From the NCBI RefSeq assembly GCF_008298035.1, contig NZ_CP042910.1:2619001-2683000 (forward strand): a stretch of 64,000 nt of DNA. Reading direction: 5' to 3'. This document shows positions 26,408 through 35,661 of the stretch, piece by piece. The stretch comes from Gimesia maris. GTDB taxonomy: Bacteria; Planctomycetota; Planctomycetia; Planctomycetales; Planctomycetaceae. The notes below the pieces were generated by a model that was not told where the DNA came from, ran no database searches, and saw nothing but the letters and a program-made list of their open reading frames with translations. The position numbers and the translations under genes were made by a program. Position 1 is the first letter of the stretch; each line of letters opens with the position of its first letter.

Positions 26408-28084
26408 ATGAAACTCGCTGTTTCTTCCATACTGCTGGTACTGATACTACTGGTCAGTAACTCTCCACTCGCTGCGAAAAAACCACAGGCCGATCATATT
26501 CGAGAACTTCAGACCACAGCCATTAAGAATAAAAAGAGCCCGGCCGCACACTGGGGCTTTGATCCGAATAACTATACCCAGTGGTCCAGCCATTCTCTGC
26601 GACTGATTCCGGTTTACACTTTCGGAACCCAAAACGGCGTTCACGGTTGCAATTTGGATTCTTATATCGGCAAGAACAGCCCGTATCGCGATGAGAAAAA
26701 ACTCGAAGCTATTTATGGTTTTCTGCCTGAGAATACGCTGAATCTAAAAGCCAAATATCTGGATCAAACCAATCTCTACGATATCCAGAAGGCAGCCCTC
26801 AAAGCAGGTAAAAAGAATATCATCCTGGTTGTGTTCGATGGCATGGATTGGGATACGACCCGAGCCGCGGCCCTGTATTACAATGGGGCTGACAAATACA
26901 AAAGTGGACGCGGAACCGGTTTGCATTTTCAGGATTACACGGCTGATGGAACTTCCCAGTTTGGTTTCATGGTGACAGCGCCTCACAACGATGGCTCCAA
27001 TGTGGACGTCAACACTCAGAAAGTACTAAATCCAGGTGGGAAAATGCGTGGCGGATACAATGCGAAAAAAGGAGGGCCCACACCCTGGAAAGCAGGCGAA
27101 GATAAAAAATACCTGATTGGCAGTTCCAGTAATAAATATGGCGAACACGCTTACCCCGATTCTGCTAATACAGCTTCTTCCATGACGACCGGTATCAAAT
27201 CATACAACAACGCGATCAATGTGGATCCAAACGGCGCTCCTGTCGCGACGATTGCACACGAGGCACAGGATAAAGGATACTCTGTTGGTGTCGTCACCAG
27301 CGTTCCGATCACACATGCCACACCTGCCGCCGCTTACGCACATAATGTCAGCCGCAATGACTATCAGGATCTGGCCCGGGACCTGCTGGGACAGACTTCT
27401 ATTTCACATCCTGAAGAAGCGATGTCAGGTTTGGATGTCGTGCTGGGAGGAGGCTTCGGCACAATGGAAAAACCGACCGGCGGTAAGTCGCATGGCAAGA
27501 ACTTCGTGCCCGGCTGGAAATACATTTCGGAAGAAACCATCAACAAGGCAGACGTCAAACAGGGTGGAAAATACACGGTCGCTTTGAGAACTCCGCAGGT
27601 TAAAGGGAAAGTCGGTCTGAAACAGGCCACTGCCGCCGCCATCAAAAATAAAACGCGACTGCTGGGCGTGTATGGCGTCGAGAAATACGCGGCTCATCTG
27701 CCGTTCCAGACCGCTGACGGCGATTACCAGCCTGCTCCGGGGAAAAAAAACAGTGCCGAGGTTTACTCTGAATCAGATATCGCTGAAAACCCGACCCTGG
27801 CTGATATGACTGAATCGGCACTCTCTGTACTCAGTCAGAACAAACAGGGTTTCTGGCTTCTGGTGGAATCCGGAGATGTCGACTGGTCTAATCACGATAA
27901 CAATCTGGACAACTCTATCGGTGCGGTCAAAAGCGGCGATCACGCGTTTAAAGTCATCACAGAATGGGTGGAGAAAAACAGTAACTGGGATGAGACCATC
28001 GTGATTCTCACCGCCGATCATGGGCACTATCTGAATATCGACCAGCCGGAAGCGTTCATCCCGCCGAAAAAAGAGGCGAAGTAG
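26408..28084 (+). CDS. Alkaline phosphatase family protein
   Basis: 558 residues from ATG at 26408, which gives a signal peptide (KLAVSSILLVLILLVSNSPLAA); an in-frame extension upstream would hide it. The active-site region has VFDGMDWDTTR (first metal Asp) and YPDSANTASSMTTGIKSYN (nucleophile Ser). LVESGDVDWSNHDNN and LTADHGHY supply further metal ligands. This is the PhoA-type fold, exported, releasing phosphate from monoesters. An insertion of about 60 residues rich in Gly and Lys lies between the first motif and the nucleophile. No partner genes are adjacent. Confidence 0.92.
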   Translation: MKLAVSSILLVLILLVSNSPLAAKKPQADHIRELQTTAIKNKKSPAAHWGFDPNNYTQWSSHSLRLIPVYTFGTQNGVHGCNLDSYIGKNSPYRDEKKLEAIYGFLPENTLNLKAKYLDQTNLYDIQKAALKAGKKNIILVVFDGMDWDTTRAAALYYNGADKYKSGRGTGLHFQDYTADGTSQFGFMVTAPHNDGSNVDVNTQKVLNPGGKMRGGYNAKKGGPTPWKAGEDKKYLIGSSSNKYGEHAYPDSANTASSMTTGIKSYNNAINVDPNGAPVATIAHEAQDKGYSVGVVTSVPITHATPAAAYAHNVSRNDYQDLARDLLGQTSISHPEEAMSGLDVVLGGGFGTMEKPTGGKSHGKNFVPGWKYISEETINKADVKQGGKYTVALRTPQVKGKVGLKQATAAAIKNKTRLLGVYGVEKYAAHLPFQTADGDYQPAPGKKNSAEVYSESDIAENPTLADMTESALSVLSQNKQGFWLLVESGDVDWSNHDNNLDNSIGAVKSGDHAFKVITEWVEKNSNWDETIVILTADHGHYLNIDQPEAFIPPKKEAK

Positions 28085-28090
28085 AATCCT

Positions 28091-28172
28091 CTAGATCGCA
28101 TCACTGATACTCGTAGCGGTAGCCACGATGTGTAATTTAATTCCTGCTTTCTGTGCTGGTGATCTGATCGAC
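28091..28172 (-). mobile_element. IS630-type end fragment, second copy of the 30095 element's right end
   Basis: The segment, read on the minus strand, matches the right end of the element at 30095-30607 over roughly 80 bases. GATCAGATCACCAGCACAGA and GTGGCTACCGCTACG are nearly unchanged, while the terminal CTAGAGCGCGTCACA is degraded to CTAGATCGCATCACT. The other end was not found nearby. It is an old remnant of the same element family. Confidence 0.65.
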
Positions 28173-28301
28173 GAGTCTGCCACAGGCTGCCGTGCAGTTT
28201 ATCACGACATTCCCGACATTTAAGCGCGAGTTTTCGCCTCCCACGTCGTAAAATGTCGATGATACCTTCCCACCGTTGTCCTGATTCACAAGAATCAGGC
28301 T

Positions 28302-28661
28302 ATGTACAAAAACACGCGCAAGCAACGCAGCTATGATCATCGGCTAAAAGAACTTGTTCGATCTACCGGCAATATCGAATCGTGGTGGCGCGTGCTCAAG
28401 CACCAATGGCTTTATTTGAACGAGCTGGATTCCGCACATGCGGTCGAAAACCTGGTGGATTTCTACGTCGAGCAATACAACACTCATTTACCACATTCCG
28501 CGTTCCAGGGGCAGACTCCTGACGAGATGTACTATGGAACGGGGCGGGAGATACCGGGGCAACTGCAGGAAACGCGTATCGCAGCGAGAAAATCACGGAT
28601 GGAGTCAAATCGATCTCAGAGCTGTCGGATCTGTGAGGAACTTCTCGCAGTCGGTAGTTGA
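28302..28661 (+). pseudogene. Transposase remnant with internal deletion
   Basis: A 119-codon frame. The first 25 residues (NTRKQRSYDHRLKELVRSTG) look like the N-terminus of an integrase-type transposase. The next part (SWWRVLKHQWLYLNELDSA and FYVEQYNTHLPHSAFQGQTP) is the C-terminal end of the rve fold. The catalytic centre between them is missing. The frame is non-functional. Confidence 0.65.
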
Positions 28662-28947
28662 GGATGAGAGTGGCAGGACGGGTCTACAGGTTAGTCGTTC
28701 GCAGTTTATGATCGACACCGACGATTTCACACTGCGATCGTTGCCTCAGCTTGTAAGTCTTATTTGGTGCGGCGATGATGGTTTGCGTTTCCTTGACTAA
28801 GGGGCTGGGCTTTTCCCAGGTGCGAGAACTCGCGCAAAAATGTCTGGAATGTCATGACAAACAGCAGGGTAAGAAATCTTTGGTTTTGCATCCAGAGAAA
28901 GAAAATCCATTCACACTCTAAACCGTTTTAGCCCACTCCCTCAAAAA

Positions 28948-29283
28948 TTGCAAAGGAAGATTTCATTCTCGGACAGACTCCTAGACGAAGTTTTAGATGC
29001 AAATATAATCCAATCAGGTCCACACAAGGGGAAAGTTCTTACCGCTGATGGTGAGATTATATCACGATCAGATCCAAGAATCACGATAGAACACATAACG
29101 CCTGTTGTTGAACATTGGAATACTGTTGGTTATGACTCTACACGAGCCCTCCGTAATGAATTTTATAATGACACATCGAACATGTCGATCCGTTTACGTA
29201 GTGCTAATAGTTCTGATGGTGGTCGAATGTCTGCAAATGGTATACGCTATCGGCAAGATATTGGCTCAAATTACGAAAGATAG
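28948..29283 (+). CDS. Orphan GH-E nuclease toxin domain
   Basis: About 111 codons starting at TTG 28948, with no leader or Hint module upstream. The sequence ITIEHITPVVEHWNTVGYD followed by RNEFYNDTSNMSIRLRSAN and SSDGGRM matches the GH-E group of HNH/EndoVII toxin nucleases, which normally form the last 100 residues of polymorphic toxins. It is followed 15 bases later by a putative immunity gene. It is probably a displaced toxin tip, either silent or a donor for recombination onto a Hint module. Confidence 0.7.
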   Translation: MQRKISFSDRLLDEVLDANIIQSGPHKGKVLTADGEIISRSDPRITIEHITPVVEHWNTVGYDSTRALRNEFYNDTSNMSIRLRSANSSDGGRMSANGIRYRQDIGSNYER

Positions 29284-29297
29284 ACAGGAGCAAATTT

Positions 29298-30047
29298 GTG
29301 ATCTCTCAATCAGACATCGAAGCAAATTTTTTTGATATCGAGTCTATTCCAAGCGATATTTTAAAATTCCAGGATATCGTTCCTGCTTTTAAATTTCTTT
29401 ATTACTTCATGCCAGACCCTCTTTCACAGAGGGATTTGCTTATAGTGACTGATGGTTATCACGATGATCAATTCGCACAGTCCGTTTTGCTGGCAGTACA
29501 ACAGTTAGAAGGAGGCCAAAGTGTCTTATCGAAACATCAGATTGGCATTCCAAACGAATACAACTTTACCCATTTGTTATTGGTTCCCTCCGATTTCCAC
29601 AGCTACTTTAAGGGAAGATTAGATGAGGAACGCAAGGAACTCTATCTTGTTCTTCCGATCCATAATTGTGAATTTTCTGGAAATGAACCGCAGGAATTGT
29701 TTGTTCAGATGAGACGACAAACGAACTCCGCTTTGGATTGGCGAAGAGAGCTAACACCGAAGGCCCTGCTCAGATTTGAAAATCCGAGTACACAAGGAGG
29801 TGCTGGCAACTCGAATGGTGTCCCCGTACGATTCACACTGATTGATCAGGAAATACGAAATCTTAACGGCATTGAATCAGGTTTTATGGAAGTGACTAGT
29901 TTTCGTGATGATTATGTTGAGATACTGTCACCAAAACGGGATGAATACACTTTTCGCAGTCAGTATGACGATGAAGCTCGAACGATGAGTCAAGGAAAAG
30001 TGGTCAGTGCCATTTGGGAGTTTCTCGTGGAAAATAATTTGGGATGA
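29298..30047 (+). CDS. Putative immunity protein of the GH-E nuclease
   Basis: 249 residues starting at GTG 29298 with CAGGAG upstream. No signal peptide. Contains DLLIVTDGYHDDQFAQSVLLA and a long central part with SDFHSYFKGRLDEERKELYL. Family not recognised. Tight spacing after the toxin fragment suggests it is the cognate antidote. It seems intact, as would be needed to protect against incoming GH-E toxin. Confidence 0.55.
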   Translation: MISQSDIEANFFDIESIPSDILKFQDIVPAFKFLYYFMPDPLSQRDLLIVTDGYHDDQFAQSVLLAVQQLEGGQSVLSKHQIGIPNEYNFTHLLLVPSDFHSYFKGRLDEERKELYLVLPIHNCEFSGNEPQELFVQMRRQTNSALDWRRELTPKALLRFENPSTQGGAGNSNGVPVRFTLIDQEIRNLNGIESGFMEVTSFRDDYVEILSPKRDEYTFRSQYDDEARTMSQGKVVSAIWEFLVENNLG

Positions 30048-30094
30048 GATGTTTTACTTTTTTATTGATTACATACATTCACATATTGGGTCTA

Positions 30095-30607
30095 GAGCGC
30101 GTCACATTTTAATCTAGCGCGAATGCGGTAAGTCTGGTAGACTGGTGAAGTCTCATTTCATGGAGGATTTCACATGTTGATTTATTCCAAAGAACGCCGC
30201 CTCGAAGTTCTGAAAGCGTATGCAGCCGGTTTAACAACCCGGGAGATTGCATTGCAATTTCAATGCAGTGAATCGTGGGTTAGACGGGTCAAACAAGAGT
30301 TTCGAGATCAGGGAAAAACCAGCCCTGCCACCAGGCGTAAACGAGTTCCCCAGTGGCATTCACTGGCAGATCGAATTCAAACTGCAGTCTCAAATAAACC
30401 GGATATCACTCTGCAGGAATTGAAGGATCAGCTTGGCACAGCACTCTGTCGTCAGACATTGTGTCGCGCATTAACACGTTTAAAGCTCACTCTCAAAAAA
30501 AAGTCCTGATCGCATCAGAGCAGGATCGCCCCGATCAGATCACCAGCACAGAAAGCAGGAACTACATACACACTGTGGCTACCGCTACGGTTATCTGTGA
30601 CGCGCTC
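30095..30607 (+). mobile_element. IS630-family element, internally deleted
   Basis: A 513-bp element. Including the flanking CTA, the inverted ends read CTAGAGCGCGTCACA (30092-30106) and TGTGACGCGCTCTAG (30596-30610). TA at both borders fits the TA target duplication of IS630/Tc1 elements. Full IS630 elements are near 1.1 kb, so about half is missing. Only the first reading frame survives. The same right end recurs, degraded, at 28091-28172. Confidence 0.75.
30174..30509 (+). pseudogene. IS630 transposase N-terminal frame (OrfA), second frame deleted
   Basis: 111 residues, an HTH region typical of IS630 OrfA (RRLEVLKAYAAGLTTREIAL, then CSESWVRRVKQEFR). It ends at LTLKKKS after a run of eight A and a G, a site where IS630 elements often frameshift into OrfB. 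In the alternative frame the reading continues LIASEQDRPDQ, but the DDE core is gone. It could still make a DNA-binding fragment. Confidence 0.75.
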
Positions 30608-30816
30608 TAGGTAAAAGTTCATAGATCGATTCAGTCTATTAGTTCACAATCTTAGCCTGGGAATTTTGAGGACTGGTAGTATGTGTACCCACTATGAATG
30701 CATATTAATATTGAGCATCAAAAAACATACCCCAAAAGTCTTCTATACTTGTGATGCAGAAGGTAGAGTTCAGAAGAATAAATTTATCTTGATGTTAAAT
30801 ATATCGAATCGAATTC

Positions 30817-32172
30817 ATGCCTGAAATCACTCGAAAACTAGCGATCTTCAGCTGCCTGCTGTTCACCAACTTCTGTTTCTGGAAAGCGGGTATGGGGCTG
30901 ACTGGTGGTGTGGATGCCGAGATTCTGCCTTCTGCTCATGCTGCGATGAGCCCTTCCATTTCACCGCCGCGAGTGGTGACGACGCCGATTCAGGAGATGC
31001 GGCCCGGGATGCGGGTAGTCGGGCGGAATCCGCTTCGCATTGAAACGGAAGCGACGATCGATCCGACGCCGGCAGGCTGGCGGCTGGTGTCGGTGCGGAT
31101 GCTCAAACCGGATGGCACTTATTTTGAAGCCGAACTGCTGCGTCCGTTAAGCTGGATTTCGCTGCACCGTGCAAAACCGGGCGCGGTCATCCAGCTCAAC
31201 ATGCCGGAAATGTATGTGGTGGGGGCGGCGGAAGTGCTCTCGATATCAGACTGTCCGCCCATCGATCCGGGTGACGGTCCGGTTGTTATCTCCACGTTCA
31301 AAAACACCGCGGACAATGTGCTCAATATCTATGTGGAAGGGGAAACCGAACCGATCGGCGTGACCGCCGGACATCCGATCTGGAGCGAAGACCGCCAGGC
31401 ATTCATCCATTCCGACCAGTTGCAGCCCGGCGAACGACTGCGTTCTGCGGTGGGTAAGACAGTCCGCATCACGTCAATCGAAATCCGCGCCGGACCGGAA
31501 CCGGTTTACAACCTGGAAATTGCTGGCGAACACGTCTACAGCGTCACCGGCTCCGGCCTGCTGGTCCATAATGCAGGTCCTTGTTATCTGGTCCCCCGTG
31601 GACAAAACGTTGATTTAGACTCGCTCTATTCTACGACAGATGTCCTATCGAGCAGTCATCTTGTTAGTCAATTTGATACATTAAATGCCCGAAGTTTTCA
31701 CCCAGCGTTAGGAAATCCAAGTCGAGTTTTGACACAGGCTGATTTGAATGTTGCACGACTGCCAAGACGTTACGGCCCTCAAGCAGGCGAAGTTGCGCCA
31801 TCTAATTGGGGGCAGCACATTATAAGCGAGACTGGCGTTCTTCCGCCCGCTGGTATGCCGAGGTCCCACGAGCATCACATTAACATGAAAGCAGGTCATG
31901 GAAGCCAAGTTGAATTTGTCGAAAAAGGGAAAGACATACTTGAGTTTTATGATATCCCTTGGTTTCGAGGCACGGGGCCAACAGGTAACCTCGTTTATGC
32001 TCCAAATGTTGCAGGACAGCACACAACAGAAAACGCAACCAAGCTCTACAATGAGCTTCTTGGTGTACATCGCTCAAACATTGACGCTGTACTTACATGG
32101 CAACAGGGGCGGGAACTGATTATGGAACAACTTCAAGATGCAGGACGACGCATGTCTCGTCTTGAATTCTGA
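30817..32172 (+). CDS. Hint-domain polymorphic toxin with HNH (AHH/WHH-like) nuclease tip
   Basis: 451 residues. Leader (TRKLAIFSCLLFTNFCFWKAG), then Hint-like domain with PIQEMRPGMRVVGRNP, TAGHPIW and VTGSGLLVHN; predicted cleavage Asn252, the same position as in sister copies. The tip of 199 residues starts with a linker shared with the first cassette (SSSHLVSQFDT). It has the nuclease core SHEHHINMKAGHG, then LVYAPNVAGQHTTENATKLYNELL, a His-His, Asn, His pattern of the HNH/EndoVII treble-clef toxins. It should cut nucleic acid. The ankyrin gene 17 bases downstream is its likely antidote. Confidence 0.78.
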   Translation: MPEITRKLAIFSCLLFTNFCFWKAGMGLTGGVDAEILPSAHAAMSPSISPPRVVTTPIQEMRPGMRVVGRNPLRIETEATIDPTPAGWRLVSVRMLKPDGTYFEAELLRPLSWISLHRAKPGAVIQLNMPEMYVVGAAEVLSISDCPPIDPGDGPVVISTFKNTADNVLNIYVEGETEPIGVTAGHPIWSEDRQAFIHSDQLQPGERLRSAVGKTVRITSIEIRAGPEPVYNLEIAGEHVYSVTGSGLLVHNAGPCYLVPRGQNVDLDSLYSTTDVLSSSHLVSQFDTLNARSFHPALGNPSRVLTQADLNVARLPRRYGPQAGEVAPSNWGQHIISETGVLPPAGMPRSHEHHINMKAGHGSQVEFVEKGKDILEFYDIPWFRGTGPTGNLVYAPNVAGQHTTENATKLYNELLGVHRSNIDAVLTWQQGRELIMEQLQDAGRRMSRLEF

Positions 32173-32189
32173 TTCCTTCTGGAGAAGTA

Positions 32190-32711
32190 ATGACAAGTGA
32201 AGCTATAATGTATGGAGCCATAGTTCAAGGCGACATAATGGCAGTAAAAGAGTTGGTACGGAACGACCCCTCTATATTGCAAGTGTCAAAAGTTGGAAAG
32301 AATTGGCTGCATTGGGCTGCTCAACGAGGACACACCGATATTGCAGCGGTTTTGGTTGAAGCTGGATTGGAAGTCGATAAGTTGACAGACGATGGTACGA
32401 GCTCTGCATTGGACATTGCGGCAGGACAGGGAAGATTGGATTCATGCAAGTGGCTCATCGCACAAAGTGCAGAAATCAATCGAGGTTTCGGCAAATGTGC
32501 GACTCCAATCTTCAGTGCAATCTATGGTAAATCACTTGAAGTGGTCAAACTGTTTGTCGAAGAAGGCGCACGTTTGGACGCAGAATTTGGCGAACCCGTC
32601 ATCAATGTAGTTGGTTACGCAAAACGGTACGGCACTCCCGAAATTGTTGAATTCCTTCAACAAAGAACTTCACAACATCCATCAACACCGTCTTTACCTA
32701 ACGAACCATAG
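32190..32711 (+). CDS. Ankyrin-repeat putative immunity protein
   Basis: 173 residues; ATG at 32190 with GGAGAAG upstream. Four to five ankyrin repeats are visible (KNWLHWAAQRGHTDIAAVLV, SALDIAAGQGRLDSCKWLI, TPIFSAIYGKSLEVVKLFV, VVGYAKRYGTPEIVEFLQ). No signal peptide. Ankyrin proteins are known immunity partners of polymorphic nuclease toxins, and the position directly after the toxin supports that role. Confidence 0.8.
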   Translation: MTSEAIMYGAIVQGDIMAVKELVRNDPSILQVSKVGKNWLHWAAQRGHTDIAAVLVEAGLEVDKLTDDGTSSALDIAAGQGRLDSCKWLIAQSAEINRGFGKCATPIFSAIYGKSLEVVKLFVEEGARLDAEFGEPVINVVGYAKRYGTPEIVEFLQQRTSQHPSTPSLPNEP

Positions 32712-32886
32712 AAGCCCTCAACTCTTCCCTTCTCCCCAAAAAAACGAGCAATTCTAAACCGCTCGCAAGACAATAGAAAATGGTGTCTAAATTACCAAGT
32801 GTGAATCCGAAACAGTTAAAGGTACCATTCATGCCAGAAGTCTTGTTCCGGTACATAGAATTCTGACAAGATAGAAGAACACGAAC

Positions 32887-33405
32887 TTGCAAGACATCGT
32901 AATACAGGGCGAAGAAATCGTCATTGATGACAGTAAAACATTCAATGCAATCGGAAGTGACGTTGTACTGGAAAATTGCACAATTAGGTGTAGCGTGCCA
33001 GCCAAAAGTATGTCAATTCGTGGAAAGTAGGTCGGTTCTCTAGTGATTGCTGAGAGTGATCTTATTGGTTTCTCTTGGCAGGATGCAAACTTGAATCGCT
33101 GTACTTTTTAGGGCGTTTTTAGTGATGCTAATTTGGAAGACTGTAACTTTTTCGGTAAATCCTGTGAGTCTCACATGTTCCCCAAGTGGCCAAATGTTGT
33201 TATTCTGAATCTGCATAGTCACTTTGCCGAAATGCAAGGTCGTCCAAAGCATGTTCGAATTGCAGATGTCGTCGATTCGATTGAGTTTCTTGATGAAGAA
33301 GTCAGTGCAATAACTTACAACTCAGAGTCTCTTGCTAAACGACTTGGCCTAAGTATTGACGAAATTCAGAATTTCTTTTCTCAGTTTGCCTTCGTGCAAA
33401 TGTGA
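32887..33405 (+). pseudogene. Immunity-type gene broken by two in-frame TAG codons
   Basis: One continuous frame of about 172 codons from TTG 32887 to TGA 33405 reads well (DIVIQGEEIVIDDSKTF, DLIGFSWQDANLNRCTF, FPKWPNVVILNLHSHFAEMQ) but has TAG at 33028-33030 and at 33109-33111. The middle (SDANLEDCNFFGKS) has a pentapeptide-repeat look. No toxin precedes it. It looks like an orphaned antidote gene of a lost cassette, now inactivated unless TAG is read through. Confidence 0.65.
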
Positions 33406-33536
33406 GTCTGATTATTAATTGCTTTGGCTTTTGAATCATGATCATCTCAGGCTGTTCCGTACTGAAAACTTAAATACCAGCTTAACTGCAGATTAAACTC
33501 TGCTGGACAATTTATTATGTTATTTTAATCGTATTC

Positions 33537-34829
33537 ATGTCTGACCTCACTCGAAAACTAGCTATCTTCAGTTGTTTCCTGTTCACTGGTTTCTGTTTCT
33601 GGAAAGCGGGAGCGGGGTTGATTGGTGGTGCGGATACCGAGATTCTGCCCTCGGCCCAGGCGGCAATGAGTCCTTCCTGCTCACCGCCGCAGGTGGTGAC
33701 GACGCCGATTCAACAGATGCGTCCTGGCATGCGGATTGTCGGTCGGAATCCGCTTCGCATTCAAACAGAACCGACAATCGATCCGACGCCGGAGGGCTGG
33801 CGGCTGGTATCGGTGCAGATGGACAAAGAGGATGGCACTTACTTTGAAGCCGAACTGCTGCGGCCCTTAAGCTGGATTTATCGCCACCGCGCACAGCCGG
33901 GAGCGGTTATCATGCTCAACATGCCGGAACTGCATGTGGTGGGGGCGTCGGAAGTGCTCTCGATATCAGACTGTCCGCCCATCGATCCGGGTGACGGTCC
34001 GGTGGTCATCTCCACATTTAAAAACGTTTCGCATAACGTCCTCAATATCTATGTGGAAGGGGAAACCGAACCGATCGGCGTGACCGCCGGACATCCGATC
34101 TGGAGCGAAGACCGCCAGGCATTCATCCATTCCGACCAGTTGCAGCCCGGCGAACGACTGCGTTCTGCTGTCGGCAAAACAGTCCGCATCACCTCGATCG
34201 AAATCCGCGCCGGACCCGAACCGGTTTACAACCTGGAAGTCGCCGGCGAACACGTCTACAGCGTCACCGATTCTGGCCTGCTGGTCCATAACTCAGGCCC
34301 CTGTGACCTCGTCCCCCGCGGCTATTACGATTCGGGCTATATCGGCATCGTCAATGGTTCCGCTGATGAGTTCTCAGATACGCTCCGCGCCACCTTCGGA
34401 ACGTATGACGTGCTGCCAAACAGTCGGCTTGTCTCTCAGGCTGATACGGTTGGCGGGGTTCCTCAAGTCAGGCTTAATAAAATTCAAGGCGAAATTGGCG
34501 AAGCAGCCGTACGACAGAGGTTACTTGAGAGTCGTACATTCGATTTAGTTGGTGAGCAAATTAGAGTCAGCACGCCAGGTGTGGGGGCTTATCGTGTTAC
34601 TGACTTTTTGGTCCGTAGCAAGAAGACTGGTCGACTTCGTGCCATTGAAGTTAAGTCCGGAGGTGCGACACGAGATGCAACACAACTTACTAAAGATGCG
34701 CTGATAGCTGACCCTCTTACTAAGACCATGTTCACTGGACGTCGGGCTAGAGCTTCTGGATTCCCAAGGAATACTCCTACTGGCTCGATCCGTACTTTTG
34801 AAGTTAATGCATCAAATCTGAATAAATAA
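33537..34829 (+). CDS. Hint-domain polymorphic toxin with PD-(D/E)XK nuclease tip
   Basis: 430 residues. Leader (TRKLAIFSCFLFTGFCFWKAG), Hint-like domain through VTDSGLLVHN with Asn252, then a linker nearly identical to that of the truncated copy at 5131. The tip has GEIGEAAVRQRLLES, then VTDFLVRSKKTGRLRAIEVK and a downstream Gln-Lys (TQLTKDALI). That is the Asp, Glu-x-Lys, Gln pattern of PD-(D/E)XK nucleases used as toxin tips. The partner gene starts four bases after the stop. Confidence 0.8.
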   Translation: MSDLTRKLAIFSCFLFTGFCFWKAGAGLIGGADTEILPSAQAAMSPSCSPPQVVTTPIQQMRPGMRIVGRNPLRIQTEPTIDPTPEGWRLVSVQMDKEDGTYFEAELLRPLSWIYRHRAQPGAVIMLNMPELHVVGASEVLSISDCPPIDPGDGPVVISTFKNVSHNVLNIYVEGETEPIGVTAGHPIWSEDRQAFIHSDQLQPGERLRSAVGKTVRITSIEIRAGPEPVYNLEVAGEHVYSVTDSGLLVHNSGPCDLVPRGYYDSGYIGIVNGSADEFSDTLRATFGTYDVLPNSRLVSQADTVGGVPQVRLNKIQGEIGEAAVRQRLLESRTFDLVGEQIRVSTPGVGAYRVTDFLVRSKKTGRLRAIEVKSGGATRDATQLTKDALIADPLTKTMFTGRRARASGFPRNTPTGSIRTFEVNASNLNK

Positions 34830-34833
34830 TGTT

Positions 34834-35469
34834 ATGGATGAACTAACCGCAAGAATTGGAAAAGGGCTTAGCGATCAACTTGACGGCTTCAAGTTCGTGA
34901 AATCTCGTTGGCAGCTTTTGAAATCAACTGCTGAGGGTTGGCAAGCAATTGAAATTGCAGTATTACCAACATCTCAACAAGGGACGGCAAAGCTTGCGGC
35001 GCATGGTCAAGTTAGACTTGACCGAATCGAAGAAACTTATATTCCGTTTCACCCATACCTGAGTAGAACGGAAGCGAAGACACACGCGACAGTGACGATC
35101 AACTGCGACAGTTTGCTGGTTGATTGTCCTGTGGTTCACGAATTCAGAACGGATGATCAGAGCATTGATATGTTCATAGTTGATTTTGCGAATGCGATCA
35201 AAGCTCATGTTCTTCCTTGGTTGGATCAATATTCAAATGAGAATGCAGTCTTCGTCGGATTGATCGATGATGATCCAATGAGATGGATTACTTCCGATCG
35301 CCTCGTCCGATATCCGGTATTACTCGCAGTGCTGGCAAATCGGAACCAATGGAGTGAATTCGACCGAATAGCACAGGAATTCGCTAATTACTGTGATTTA
35401 CTTCATGCGCAAGTTTACAAACCACTTGCCGATGCCCTTATATCTGGGCTTAAAAAAACTCGGAAGTAG
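34834..35469 (+). CDS. Putative immunity protein of the PD-(D/E)XK toxin
   Basis: 211 residues from ATG 34834, four bases after the toxin stop. No signal peptide. Begins with a helix (ELTARIGKGLSDQLDGFKFV) and a beta strand WQLLKSTAEGWQAIEIAVLP, then a largely alpha-helical C-terminus. The N-terminal part is reminiscent of DUF4304-like proteins but I cannot be sure. Role inferred from position. Confidence 0.55.
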   Translation: MDELTARIGKGLSDQLDGFKFVKSRWQLLKSTAEGWQAIEIAVLPTSQQGTAKLAAHGQVRLDRIEETYIPFHPYLSRTEAKTHATVTINCDSLLVDCPVVHEFRTDDQSIDMFIVDFANAIKAHVLPWLDQYSNENAVFVGLIDDDPMRWITSDRLVRYPVLLAVLANRNQWSEFDRIAQEFANYCDLLHAQVYKPLADALISGLKKTRK

Positions 35470-35661
35470 AATTGATAAATCAACTCATCCTCCTAAAAGT
35501 TGATCCTCGTTGATGATTTCTCTAAGCGTTGATTCAGTCGTAACACGGTCATGCAGGTTCTGGATCCAAAATACGAAATGTTAGTCAAACTGAGTAAATA
35601 AAGTGTAAAAATGGATTTTTGACAAGCAGACAAAATGTTTTTTGTAATTGGATTCGAATTC

